Numbered from the stretch's first letter, positions 27,301-34,072 are shown. The stretch is DNA of 35,879 nucleotides from CAIUVD01 sp044338255 (GCA_044338255.1 JBIILZ010000029.1:1-35879), one strand, 5' to 3'. The notes: generated by a model from the sequence alone, not told the origin. Made by a program: numbers and translations.

Positions 27301-28004
27301 AAATTCACATCGCGGTACTCGCCATAGGGGGCGAAGTCGCGTCCGGGGCCGCCCACCCCAGGAGCCGTCGCCACCATCCCCAATAGCGCTACCGGGCGAT
27401 AGACCTGTTCCTGGGGTTCGATGGTCCCGAAGAAATCGTGGTACAGCCACACCTGGCCCACGCTGAAGGCGGGAGCGCCGGCGCTGGTCATGGTCACCTT
27501 TAGATCATTGAGATCCTTGCCGGCCTGGGCGACGGCAGCGGGAATGCGGATGAAGTAATGATTGGGACCGGCGCCGATCTCTTCATAGGTCCGGAAATAA
27601 ACGTCGGTGCCATTGACGGCCACGGTGTAGCCGAAGGCCTTCGGCCGGCGCACGTGGATCTCTTGGACTTCGAGGATCAGATCTTTGGCGTGTTTAGGTT
27701 TCTGTAGCGTGAACGAGAGTGCGCTGCCCCTGCCGGTGACGGTCTGCACGCCGTAGGTGCGTGCGAAGCCCCCGATCTCGGTTGCGAGCTGTTCGGAACG
27801 CACGTCGCCGGTCGTCCGCCGTCCGTGGGCGGCGAGGCTCGTGGCTTCGCCGCACGACAGCTGATCGAAGATCGCCGGAGCGGATTCCGTGACCGCTTTC
27901 GCGGTCGCGGACGTTGGTTCTGCAGCCGTCGCTGGTTGCTTAAGAAACGCCGGTTCGGTCACGCCGAGAAGCATTGCGAGGAGGATGATTCGGTTATTTT
28001 TCAT
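24312..28004 (-). CDS. Large uncharacterised exported protein, paralogue C
   Basis: Family not recognised; 1,230 residues. A signal peptide is present (KNNRIILLAMLLGV, cleavage near ATAAE), then a linker and the same order of blocks as paralogue A: LILEVQEIHVRRPKAFGYT (109-127), GPDGQGGYFTDIRYS (276-290), TRELGPPLGE with Glu358, VDRGTVRLPDEQA (421-433), MVDGFWSSGE with Glu471, LDGRIAPGAGN, LAGEDDIAKQAAALLAAGRY, SPYTEAGTTRRLL and the closing FDNTWQNCYAQS domain. It is GC-rich like the uronate genes, in contrast to A and B, so the three were probably not recently duplicated in place. It is first of the three in transcription order, 92 bp after the isomerase gene, with its own promoter-like element at 28045-28079. 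Likely a secreted glycan-acting enzyme. Confidence 0.87.
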   Translation of the reverse strand: MKNNRIILLAMLLGVTEPAFLKQPATAAEPTSATAKAVTESAPAIFDQLSCGEATSLAAHGRRTTGDVRSEQLATEIGGFARTYGVQTVTGRGSALSFTLQKPKHAKDLILEVQEIHVRRPKAFGYTVAVNGTDVYFRTYEEIGAGPNHYFIRIPAAVAQAGKDLNDLKVTMTSAGAPAFSVGQVWLYHDFFGTIEPQEQVYRPVALLGMVATAPGVGGPGRDFAPYGEYRDVNFLNVPFKDIRQRLRDQLVRSAETGRPVEILLNGTTWGGAPRGPDGQGGYFTDIRYSQMAFDVPSKSWSPAYPNMWGSTFWTSSWDPLLQTIMRQRFLAGTAEISETVDLLKARGQTPRPLYTRELGPPLGEVNAATMAAAAKDGVTLDPTDGLDQAERAWLHTNDVRLWKLFASWHAEVFPRESVVVDRGTVRLPDEQAIDNQYAHTVFTTDQGPLKDRRYFGGQAGMVDGFWSSGEVFFDRFAQYDYVKANGKLAHVNIWAPFAKTPDLMRNLYDAGFQYATFIGDTAETTKVIRAADGCAALPALIPPHYLPSMLEVMYNTQRTMGPSERIVSSDNLTIHSQSRECADSGSMSRLAVVDLAKPGSITYRLDNGGEPFESGLSLQLDGRIAPGAGNSIQVLLGETPESLGEVAKLNAEKLPCPDHWEPYMTSKTTVDLGERLKGKKSGVLRLVMHAQGAFDATFLMELKVAGQWRRGSGHLVANPFTMYEQRTLNLWVQERVVAERLFARYRALAGEDDIAKQAAALLAAGRYGSVERLLNGAVSEVLPARYALRGHGRLGRQALEIALPDENQVIIATVHELNAEACEFTVTPESGRQKFVAALPAKDGSHWTQTEVAPNRFRLVADAQGALIAKAGRITIEAESVRAAPPARTLPKTIVARYLDGNRANVRIDSQDTQLLGGEENLSLPVATDVTVERIADHEEKPRAKSDWPQRGDRLELLLNERGQVAKISARYGYDHGRIAKVTPFSALPPFSNGTLVLDDGRTYEFDYATEVDTVALHGLARSYEAHMLTSALPPGAEVTIDYSPYTEAGTTRRLLGITQRQQVLMTQDYTTMTGDDWRAAAQSADGVVVKRHNPEPHNGDNHSFLMRPAQPFEPGTVVYKVTSERPLGMTVLEFSARVYDDSSLIDFAASKDGGATWVACGRFDNTWQNCYAQSVRPWKVPWNFIDLTPVASGRTDLLVKLTMRVNPADERMALGRIRVMTTTPAIEK

Positions 28005-28044
28005 AGTAATTCCACGATTTAGAGACTCATCTGCTGATCATCTT

Positions 28045-28079
28045 GGCATCAGGAGAAGAGCCGCATGTCACAAAAAAAA
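28045..28079 (-). promoter_or_regulatory. GTGACATG promoter-like element upstream of paralogue C
   Basis: On the - strand, eight T (28079-28072) are followed by GTGACATG (28071-28064), 11 bases, then CTGATGCC (28052-28045). The element at 32455-32487 has the same order and spacing (T6, GTGACATG, N11, CTGATGTC). GTGACATG begins 67 bases before the start codon at 28004. It may be a -35/-10 pair for a specialised sigma factor, or an activator site. Confidence 0.5.
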
Positions 28080-28101
28080 TGGGGATCTGAGGATGCTCAG
28101 A
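28072..28101 (-). terminator. Possible weak rho-independent terminator after the isomerase gene
   Basis: On the - strand TCTGAG-CATC-CTCAGA (28101-28086) forms a 6-bp stem over the stop codon of the isomerase gene. Six bases later comes a run of eight T (28079-28072). The stem is short and the T-run not adjacent, so termination would be partial at best; the T-run may instead belong to the promoter element before paralogue C. Confidence 0.4.
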
Positions 28102-29524
28102 CCGCCGTGCAGCTCATGCCGGTCAGCTCGGCCAGCCGTCGCAACCAAGGCCCCTGATGGCCGGCGGCGATGGCGCAGTGATGGCTTGGGCCGCGCGCGC
28201 TCCACTTTTCGATGAAAGAGCGCGCACCCACGGGAAAACGGTAACGGCTGTTGGTGTTGCCGATGTCGAGAGTCGGGCCGGCGACGGCCTCGCCTTCGGC
28301 GAACAGCAGCTCGTCCTCGTCAGCCGGACCCTGGACCACCGCCAGGGCGGTGGCCGCGCCGTGACGCACGCGCATCTGGATCGAAAGACCCTTGCCGGGT
28401 TTGCCGTGGTACAGCGGTAGCGGCACGAGGCGCACCTGCTCTTGGGCGATGTGCGGATGACCCGGTCCGTCATGGCCAAGGAGTACCACATCGTCGGCGA
28501 GATCGAGGCCATAGAACTCGCTGAACGAACCGCCGGTCCCGGCGAGATCGAGAATCTTCATGGCGAGGACGTTCTTGGCCTCGTATTCGCCGGCGCAGGG
28601 GATGCCCTCGGCGGTCAGTAGGGTCAGTCCGGGAATCAGCGAGGTCACCACATCCTGGCCGGGATCGCCGGTGACGCCTTCGTGGTAGTAGCAGAGCGCG
28701 CCCAGGCGATGGCGTTCGACCAGCGCCGAAAGAGCGGCGGCGGTGCGCGCCGCGCGTTCGACCTCCTCCGGTTCGCAGCTGGGATCGATGCGGAAGGTCG
28801 TCGCCAGACGCTGGCGGGCATCCGCGATCGCACTCGCGGTGAGTTCGCGGCGCAGCGCCACCAGCTCATCCATTTCGAGCATCTCATGATGGCAACCAAA
28901 GCGCGCCGCCAGGCGGGTGAGGTCGCTGTAGACGTCGAGCATGCCACCGTAGTAGCGTCCGAGCATGCCCACCCGGGTGAGGCTCAGCTGGGCCCGCACG
29001 CGGGCCGCCGTCACCCAGCTGTCGATCGCCGACCAGGCGGCGGGTTCCTCGAGATGGCCGGTAACGACGTGGAAGGGCAGGTGCGAACGGCGGAAGACAT
29101 TAGCGACCTCAGGCACCGAACAGGCCTGGCAGTTGGCCAGCCAGGCGCCGGTCATCGCCCCGCGATCGCCGAGGGCATTGATCGCCGCGTAGTCCATGGC
29201 CGCGGTCGGTTGCAGATTGAGGATCACCACCGGCCGGCCGAGCGCCTGGACGACGGGCAGAACAGTACTACTTAATGCGTAGGTTGAGATATAGAGGAAC
29301 ACGATCTCGCAGCCGGCTGCGCGCAGGCGGGAGCCGGCGGCGCGGGCGGCATCGGGGGAATCGACTAGGCCGGCATCCTCGACCCGCACACCCGGCCGAG
29401 TAAGCCCGGCGGCGATGCGTCGCTGGTATCCGAGCAATTCGTCTTTGAGCCTGGGAAACTGCGGCCAATAGGTGTCGAGTCCGATGCCGAAGAGGCCAAC
29501 GGTGGTGGGCAAGGTGGTGGTCAT
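28097..29524 (-). CDS. L-arabinose-isomerase-like sugar isomerase (AraA/FucI fold)
   Basis: A 475-residue cytoplasmic protein of the AraA/FucI isomerase superfamily. Four acid/His positions line up with the manganese ligands of E. coli AraA: Glu313 (AGEYEAKN), Glu336 (GGSFSEFYGLD), His351 (LGHDGPGHP) and His448/449 (GPSHHC). FHVVTGHLEE near 151 matches the AraA VVTGHW segment. The start at 29524 has TAAGGGA just upstream. Overall similarity to AraA is remote, so arabinose should not be assumed; L-fucose or another deoxy- or pentose sugar freed from the polymer is as likely. No kinase or aldolase of fucose or arabinose breakdown lies in the window. It sits between eda and paralogue C on the same strand. 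Confidence 0.75.
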   Translation of the reverse strand: MTTTLPTTVGLFGIGLDTYWPQFPRLKDELLGYQRRIAAGLTRPGVRVEDAGLVDSPDAARAAGSRLRAAGCEIVFLYISTYALSSTVLPVVQALGRPVVILNLQPTAAMDYAAINALGDRGAMTGAWLANCQACSVPEVANVFRRSHLPFHVVTGHLEEPAAWSAIDSWVTAARVRAQLSLTRVGMLGRYYGGMLDVYSDLTRLAARFGCHHEMLEMDELVALRRELTASAIADARQRLATTFRIDPSCEPEEVERAARTAAALSALVERHRLGALCYYHEGVTGDPGQDVVTSLIPGLTLLTAEGIPCAGEYEAKNVLAMKILDLAGTGGSFSEFYGLDLADDVVLLGHDGPGHPHIAQEQVRLVPLPLYHGKPGKGLSIQMRVRHGAATALAVVQGPADEDELLFAEGEAVAGPTLDIGNTNSRYRFPVGARSFIEKWSARGPSHHCAIAAGHQGPWLRRLAELTGMSCTAV

Positions 29525-29538
29525 TCCCTTAGGCTACA

Positions 29539-29644
29539 CCGCAAACACGGCCATGGCCATGCCCGCAAACACTATCTTCTGGCCCGAATCGTTTGTCGCT
29601 ACTTTTTCTTATGGATCCCCATGGTCCGTTCGCCTGGCCCGAAT
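29539..29644. repeat. Two pairs of short direct repeats in the eda-isomerase gap
   Basis: CTGGCCCGAAT occurs at 29579-29589 and 29634-29644, and CCGCAAACAC at 29539-29548 and 29563-29572. All lie in the 123-bp gap between the eda stop and the isomerase start. No hairpin with T-run and no convincing promoter was seen here. The pairs may be protein-binding sites or leftovers of small duplications. Confidence 0.5.
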
Positions 29645-29647
29645 GCC

Positions 29648-30280
29648 TTACGAGCGGGCGACCTTGGCGGCCTTCAGGCCTGCGGCGGTCAGGCGGGTGA
29701 TTTCCGCCCAGTTGCCAGCGGCGATCAATTCTTTGCTGCAGATCCACGAACCACCGCAGGCGGCGACGGCTTTGATGGCCAGGTATTCGGCAATATTGGC
29801 GGCATCGATGCCGCCGGTCGGGACGAAGCGCAAGCCGGCGTAGACCGCGGCCAAGCTGTGCAGGGTCTTGGCGCCACCGAAGCTGGCGGCGGGAAAGAAT
29901 TTCACGACCTTGAGCCCGTATTCGAGAGCCATCTGGATTTCGGTGGGGGTGACTACCCCGGGAATGATTATGACGTTCTTCGCCAAGGCCCATTCCACGA
30001 CCTTGGGACTGAGACCGGGACTGACCAGGAACTTGGCACCAGCGTCGACGGCGGCCTGGGCCTGATCGATGGTCAGCACCGTACCGGCGCCGACACAGAT
30101 GTCGGGGTCGGCGGCCATGGCCTTGATCGAGTCTGCGGCAGCAGCGGTGCGGAAGGTGATCTCGGCGCAGGGCAGGCCACCGGCCTTCATCGCTGCACCC
30201 AGGGGGGCGGCGTTGGCGGCGTCATCGAGAACGACGACGGGAATGATGCGAAAGGATTCGAATTGAGCGATGATCGACAT
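29648..30280 (-). CDS. eda: KDPG/KHG aldolase
   Basis: Cleaves 2-keto-3-deoxy-6-phosphogluconate to pyruvate and glyceraldehyde-3-phosphate, the last step of the uronate route. This class I aldolase of 210 residues matches the family length. It has general acid/base Glu40 in AEITFRT, the VGAGTV turn (63-68), FLVSPG (84-89), PGVVTPTE (107-114) and the Schiff-base Lys127 in VKFFPA, then PTGGI near the phosphate site. It follows kdgK at 208 bp, most of that being a palindrome. The leader also holds a 10-bp palindrome AGTCTAGACT at 30346-30355, but no clear promoter. The substrate made by KdgK is exactly what this enzyme uses. Confidence 0.96.
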   Translation of the reverse strand: MSIIAQFESFRIIPVVVLDDAANAAPLGAAMKAGGLPCAEITFRTAAAADSIKAMAADPDICVGAGTVLTIDQAQAAVDAGAKFLVSPGLSPKVVEWALAKNVIIIPGVVTPTEIQMALEYGLKVVKFFPAASFGGAKTLHSLAAVYAGLRFVPTGGIDAANIAEYLAIKAVAACGGSWICSKELIAAGNWAEITRLTAAGLKAAKVARS

Positions 30281-30377
30281 GAGGTCTTTCGTTACAGGAA
30301 GTAGATTGAGTCCAGGGAGCCGATATCCCCGGTGTAAAATATTAAAGTCTAGACTGTGGTTTCACCCAAAGAATGCG

Positions 30378-30487
30378 TCTGGAAACGCAAGTGGTGCGCA
30401 GATGCAAGGCGCTTCAAGCCGCGGCATGGCAGCGCCATGTTAGGTTTGAAGCAACGCCGCAGGTGCGCTCCAATTGCGTTTTCCAGA
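30378..30487. repeat. 110-bp imperfect palindrome between kdgK and eda
   Basis: Arms begin TCTGGAAA-CGCAA at 30378 and, on the other strand, TCTGGAAAACGCAA from 30487. Matching blocks continue inward (TGG, GCGCA, TGC, GCTTCAA, CATGGC) with scattered mismatches and bulges, to an apex CATGGC-AGC-GCCATG (30425-30439). The stem would be nearly 50 bp. One end is one base from the kdgK stop codon. No T-run follows, so it is not a standard terminator. It resembles a REP/MITE-type repetitive element or an RNA processing stem. Confidence 0.8.
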
Positions 30488-30488
30488 A

Positions 30489-31577
30489 TCAGCGCTGGAC
30501 GCGGGCGGAACCGCCCTTGACCAGGGCCTCAACTTCGGCCTTGGAGGCCATCGAGGTGTCGCCCGGGGTGGTCATGGCCAGGGCGCCGTGGGCCGAGCCG
30601 TAGTCGACGGCGGCTTGGGGGCCGAGGCCGGCGAGGAAGCCATAAGCCACACCGGAAGCGAACGAGTCGCCGCCACCGACGCGGTCATAGATTTCCAGAC
30701 GGCGGTTCGGCGCCTGGTAGAATTTGCCGTCGGCCCAGATCACCGCGCTCCAGTCGTTATCGCTGGCGCTGTGGACTTCGCGCAGAGTGGTGGCCACGAC
30801 CTGGAAGTTGGGGTAGGTCTTGGTGACTTCGCCGATCATGCCCTTGAAGGCGGCGGGATCGAGGGCGCTGCGGTTTTCATCCAGGCCCTGCACTTCGAAG
30901 CCCAGGGACATGGTGAAGTCTTCTTCGTTACCGATCATCACGTCGACATACTTGGCGATCTCACGGTTCACTTCCTGAGCCCGTTTGGTGCCGCCGTAGG
31001 CCTTCCACAGGCTGGGGCGGAAGTTCAGGTCGTAGGACACGATCGTGCCGTGCTTTTTGGCGGCCTTGGCGGCGGCGATCACCACTTCGGGGGTGTGCTC
31101 GCCGAGGGCGGCAAAGATGCCACCGGTGTGGAACCAGCGGACGCCCTTCTTGCCGAAGATGTCCTCCCAGTCGAAGTCGCCGGGCTTGAGCTGGCTGACC
31201 GCGGTGTGGCCGCGATCCGAGCAACCCACCGCACCACGGGCGCCGAAACCGCGCTCGGTGAAATTCAGGCCGACACGCACCGCGCGGCCCAGGCCGTCAT
31301 AGGGCACCCACTTGACCAGCGAGCTGTCGACACCGCCCTGGAGGATCAGGTCCTCGACCAAGCGCCCGACGGGATTGTCGGTGAAGGCGGTGACCACGGC
31401 GGTCTTCAGGCCGAAGCAGCGGCGTAGGCCGCGGGCGACGTTGTATTCGCCGCCGCCTTCCCAGGCCTGGAAGGTGCGGGTGGTGTGGATGCGGCCCTCG
31501 CCGGGATCGAGGCGGAGCATGATTTCGCCAAGGGACAGGGCATCCCAGGTGACCGATTCGCGGGATTTGATGTGCAC
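30489..31577 (-). CDS. kdgK: 2-keto-3-deoxygluconate kinase (PfkB family)
   Basis: Phosphorylates 2-keto-3-deoxygluconate to KDPG with ATP. The 362-residue PfkB/ribokinase-type protein has LSLGEIMLRLDPGEGRI at the start, FQAWEGGGEYNVARG (substrate-binding strand) and the catalytic anion hole DRVGGGDSFASG (298-309, Asp304). It belongs to the longer KdgK type with the WEGGGEYNVARG block rather than the 310-residue E. coli type. The start is uncertain: GTG at 31577 places 14 residues before LSLGE as usual in the family; GTG at 31628 is also in frame; neither has a good Shine-Dalgarno. It is the first gene of the - strand run and divergent from iclR, with a consensus TATAAT inside the shared operator. 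Confidence 0.93.
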   Translation of the reverse strand: MHIKSRESVTWDALSLGEIMLRLDPGEGRIHTTRTFQAWEGGGEYNVARGLRRCFGLKTAVVTAFTDNPVGRLVEDLILQGGVDSSLVKWVPYDGLGRAVRVGLNFTERGFGARGAVGCSDRGHTAVSQLKPGDFDWEDIFGKKGVRWFHTGGIFAALGEHTPEVVIAAAKAAKKHGTIVSYDLNFRPSLWKAYGGTKRAQEVNREIAKYVDVMIGNEEDFTMSLGFEVQGLDENRSALDPAAFKGMIGEVTKTYPNFQVVATTLREVHSASDNDWSAVIWADGKFYQAPNRRLEIYDRVGGGDSFASGVAYGFLAGLGPQAAVDYGSAHGALAMTTPGDTSMASKAEVEALVKGGSARVQR

Positions 31578-31632
31578 AGGCGAACCATTGCAGGTCGGAC
31601 TGCTAGTTCCAAAATGATTCCGTTCCACGGTT

Positions 31633-31655
31633 CTTGTTCCGTATTATAGAACAAG
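31633..31655. promoter_or_regulatory. Operator palindrome with divergent -10 boxes (kdgK / iclR)
   Basis: CTTGTTC (31633-31639), nine bases, then GAACAAG (31649-31655): a perfect 7+9+7 palindrome in the 80-bp divergent region. On the - strand its centre is TATAAT (31648-31643), an exact -10 box for kdgK. On the + strand the same centre offers TATTAT (31642-31647) for iclR. The -35 regions are weak on both sides. A bound repressor would block both promoters; the IclR protein encoded next door is the obvious candidate. Confidence 0.72.
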
Positions 31656-31657
31656 CT

Positions 31658-32398
31658 ATGAGTCCACTTCATGACGGTCTACAACTTCTGGAATGGTTGT
31701 CCGACCATCCGCAGGCCCAGGGGGTGACGGTCGTGGCGCAGGCCTTCGGGTGGCCCAAAAGTCGTGCGCACCGGGTGTTGGCGACGTTGCTTACGGCGGG
31801 GTATGTGGTCCAAGACCCTGACCGCCGGTACCGGGCGACGCCGCAAGTCTTGCGCTTGGCCAGCGGTGTAATGTCGAACACGCCGATCCGGACCCTGGCC
31901 CTGCCGGTCTTGCGCCAGGCGGCCCAGATCACCGGCGGCGATGCGATCCTCTCGGTGTTACATGGGGATCGTTCCCTAGCTATCGCCGTCGATAGTCCGG
32001 CGGGACGCCTGAGTGAGGATCCATTCGACGTTTTGGGTCGCACCGCGCATCTGCACGCCGCCGCCAATGGCAAGGTCCTCTTGGCGTGGCTGCCATTGGT
32101 GGAGCAACGCCAGGTGCTGGATCGTCTACCCATGTCGCGCTTGACGGCGCGGACCATCACCGACCGCGCCAGCCTGGAGGCGGAATTGGAGCAGGTCCGG
32201 GCCCAGGGATTCGCCCGCAATGACCGCGAAAATCACCCCGATACCGTGACTATATCGGTGCCGGTCTTTGACGGTTTCCACCGCGCGGTGGCGGCCATGG
32301 GCTTGTCGCAGCGCCCGGGGGTCTTGAAGCAGGCCCAGGTGGTCGCGGTCCTCAAGAAATCCTCGGCGGGGCTCTCCCGGGCTATCGCCGGCGTGTGA
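31658..32398 (+). CDS. IclR-family transcriptional regulator (probable KdgR-like)
   Basis: A 246-residue DNA-binding regulator. An N-terminal winged helix-turn-helix (about 5-60) includes GVTVVAQAFGWPKSRAHRVL and the wing YVVQDPDRRYRATP. It is followed by the IclR effector domain with HLHAAANGKVLLAWL (the family's a-GKa-LA motif) and the late VPVFDG segment. ATG 31658 is three bases after the operator palindrome and has no Shine-Dalgarno. With TATTAT at 31642-31647 the transcript would start within a few bases of the ATG, so it may be leaderless. Family members such as KdgR sense 2-keto-3-deoxygluconate. Divergence from kdgK suggests control of the uronate operon and of itself. Confidence 0.9.
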   Translation: MSPLHDGLQLLEWLSDHPQAQGVTVVAQAFGWPKSRAHRVLATLLTAGYVVQDPDRRYRATPQVLRLASGVMSNTPIRTLALPVLRQAAQITGGDAILSVLHGDRSLAIAVDSPAGRLSEDPFDVLGRTAHLHAAANGKVLLAWLPLVEQRQVLDRLPMSRLTARTITDRASLEAELEQVRAQGFARNDRENHPDTVTISVPVFDGFHRAVAAMGLSQRPGVLKQAQVVAVLKKSSAGLSRAIAGV

Positions 32399-32454
32399 AA
32401 TCAGCGGGCGGCCGCATCCGTTTACTCGTCGCGCGCCTCCTCGGAGCCTCCATC

Positions 32455-32487
32455 TTTTTTGTGACATGACGGCAGTGTGCTGATGTC
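32455..32487 (+). promoter_or_regulatory. GTGACATG promoter-like element upstream of the 32500 sulfatase
   Basis: Six T (32455-32460), GTGACATG (32461-32468), 11 bases, CTGATGTC (32480-32487). Same order and spacing as the - strand element before paralogue C. It begins 39 bases before ATG 32500 and 60 before the alternative ATG 32521; the latter matches the 55-67 base distance at the other two sites. The rest of the iclR-sulfatase gap shows no strong hairpin. Confidence 0.5.
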
Positions 32488-32499
32488 CATGATCATGGC

Positions 32500-34014
32500 A
32501 TGGCTTCCTCACTCACTTCGATGTGCTTCATTTCCACCTTGATCGTGAGCCTCCAGGGCGGCGGCTGGGCTGCCGAGACGACGCCCCCTAGTCATGTCAG
32601 GCCCAACGTCGTCGTCCTCCTCGCCGACGACCTCGGCTACGGCGATGTCGGCTGCTATGGCGCGACTCGCATCAAGACGCCCAACATCGATCGCTTGGCC
32701 GCCGAGGGCATGCGCTTCAGCGATGGGCATGCACCGGCGGCCACCTGCCAGCCCAGCCGCTATGGGTTGATGACCGGCCGTTACTATTGGCGCCGCAAGG
32801 CAGTGCATAATGGGTTCTACTTCCAGGAGGGTGAGGCCACCCTACCGGCGGTGCTGCATGGGGCCGGGTATGCCACCGCCTGCTTCGGCAAATGGCACCT
32901 GGGTCTAGGTGACGGTTCGCCGGTGGTCTGGGAGAATGAGATTAAGCCCGGGCCGTTGGAAGCCGGATTCGACCATTACTTCGGTACGCCGTACTCGCTC
33001 AACGAACCGCCATTCGTGTTCATGAACGGTCGCCGGGTGGTCGGTGCCGACGCCGCCGACCCCATCCGCATCATTCCGGCCAACCAGACGGTGCTGGGTT
33101 ACGGCCACGGCATCAGCTTGGGCGGCATCAAGGCTCACCAGGCGCGTCAGGTGGATCAGGCCGACCTTACCATCACTGAGGCTGCGACGTCCTATTTGCG
33201 TCAGCAAAGCGCCGCGCAACCGTTCTTTATCTACCTGCCCTTCGTCGCCCCGCATGTGCCGTTGGCGCCCGCGTCCCGTTTCCAGGGCGCCAGCCAGGCG
33301 GGGGTCTACGGCGACTATGTCCAGCAATTAGATTTCTGCGTCGGACAGGTGCTCGACACCCTCGAAGAGCGCGGCCTGGCCGGCAACACCCTGGTGGTGT
33401 TCACCAGCGACAACGGCGGCTGCCCCAACTTGAGCGCCTTGCGCCAGGGCCATCGCACCAACGGTGCGCTGCTGGGCCAGAAGACCGACGGCTGGGATGG
33501 GGGCCACCGCGTGCCGTTCATCATCCGTCAGCCTGGAGTCGTGCCGGCCGGCATCACCAGTAGCCGGCTGATCTCGCTCACCGATATCATGGCCACCACC
33601 CTGGCGGCCACCGGCGTGCCCCTGCCTGCTGGCGCCGCCCCCGACAGCCTTGATCAGACTCCAGTCCTGCGCGATCCCGCCACGCCGGCGGTGCGCAGCG
33701 AGATGATCTACCAAGCGGTGCGCGGCTATGTCCTGCGTTCGGGGTCCTGGACCTACCTGCCTGGTCGTGGTTCGTTTGGCTTCACGGCTCATCCCACGAC
33801 TCCGTGGCAGGACTGGCGCGATCTCGGTTTCGTCAACAGCGATCTCGACGCTGCTGGCAAGCCTCGGCCCGAGGCGCCACCGGCGCAGCTGTATGACAGC
33901 GTCAATGATCCGGATCAAGCGATCAACCTCTGGCGTGAGTATCCCGACGTCGTCCGCCAGCTCGATGCACGTTTGCGCGAACTTCTGCCGTCGGGTATAC
34001 AGACCAAGTTGTAG
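32500..34014 (+). CDS. Exported formylglycine-dependent sulfatase
   Basis: A 504-residue Cys-type sulfatase. It has the metal-binding RPNVVVLLADDLGYGD, the maturation signature CQPSRYGLMTG (Cys83), ACFGKWHLGLGD, the FFIYLPFVAPHVPLAP strand and TSDNGGCPN. The N-terminus is hydrophobic (FISTLIVSLQGGGWAA) but has no basic residue before it. An internal ATG at 32521 is an equally good start, as neither has a Shine-Dalgarno. It is closest in style to arylsulfatase-A/N-acetylgalactosamine-6-sulfatase-like enzymes (YYWRRKAV block after the signature), which act on glycosaminoglycan-type or algal sulfates; the substrate is not proven. It is separated from the uronate run by iclR, on the opposite strand. 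Confidence 0.92.
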   Translation: MASSLTSMCFISTLIVSLQGGGWAAETTPPSHVRPNVVVLLADDLGYGDVGCYGATRIKTPNIDRLAAEGMRFSDGHAPAATCQPSRYGLMTGRYYWRRKAVHNGFYFQEGEATLPAVLHGAGYATACFGKWHLGLGDGSPVVWENEIKPGPLEAGFDHYFGTPYSLNEPPFVFMNGRRVVGADAADPIRIIPANQTVLGYGHGISLGGIKAHQARQVDQADLTITEAATSYLRQQSAAQPFFIYLPFVAPHVPLAPASRFQGASQAGVYGDYVQQLDFCVGQVLDTLEERGLAGNTLVVFTSDNGGCPNLSALRQGHRTNGALLGQKTDGWDGGHRVPFIIRQPGVVPAGITSSRLISLTDIMATTLAATGVPLPAGAAPDSLDQTPVLRDPATPAVRSEMIYQAVRGYVLRSGSWTYLPGRGSFGFTAHPTTPWQDWRDLGFVNSDLDAAGKPRPEAPPAQLYDSVNDPDQAINLWREYPDVVRQLDARLRELLPSGIQTKL

Positions 34015-34032
34015 TTCGCAGCAGTTCGCAGC
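34013..34032. repeat. Tandem 10-bp duplication AGTTCGCAGC
   Basis: Two perfect adjacent copies (34013-34022, 34023-34032), the first overlapping the stop codon of the sulfatase. A small slippage-type duplication in the 58-bp gap before the response regulator; no function suggested. Confidence 0.7.
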
Positions 34033-34072
34033 GTTTACGCCTGGCGGTGGCCATTAGGATGGAAGGCAGGAG

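Noticed and set aside
30346..30355. AGTCTAGACT palindrome as a regulator site for eda
   Set aside because: It is a ten-base palindrome with no second copy and no promoter boxes around it; too little to claim as a site.
32399..32460. Terminator after iclR ending in six T
   Set aside because: Only a 4-bp CTCC-TC-GGAG stem is available and it is separated from the T-run. The T-run is better explained as part of the repeated GTGACATG element.
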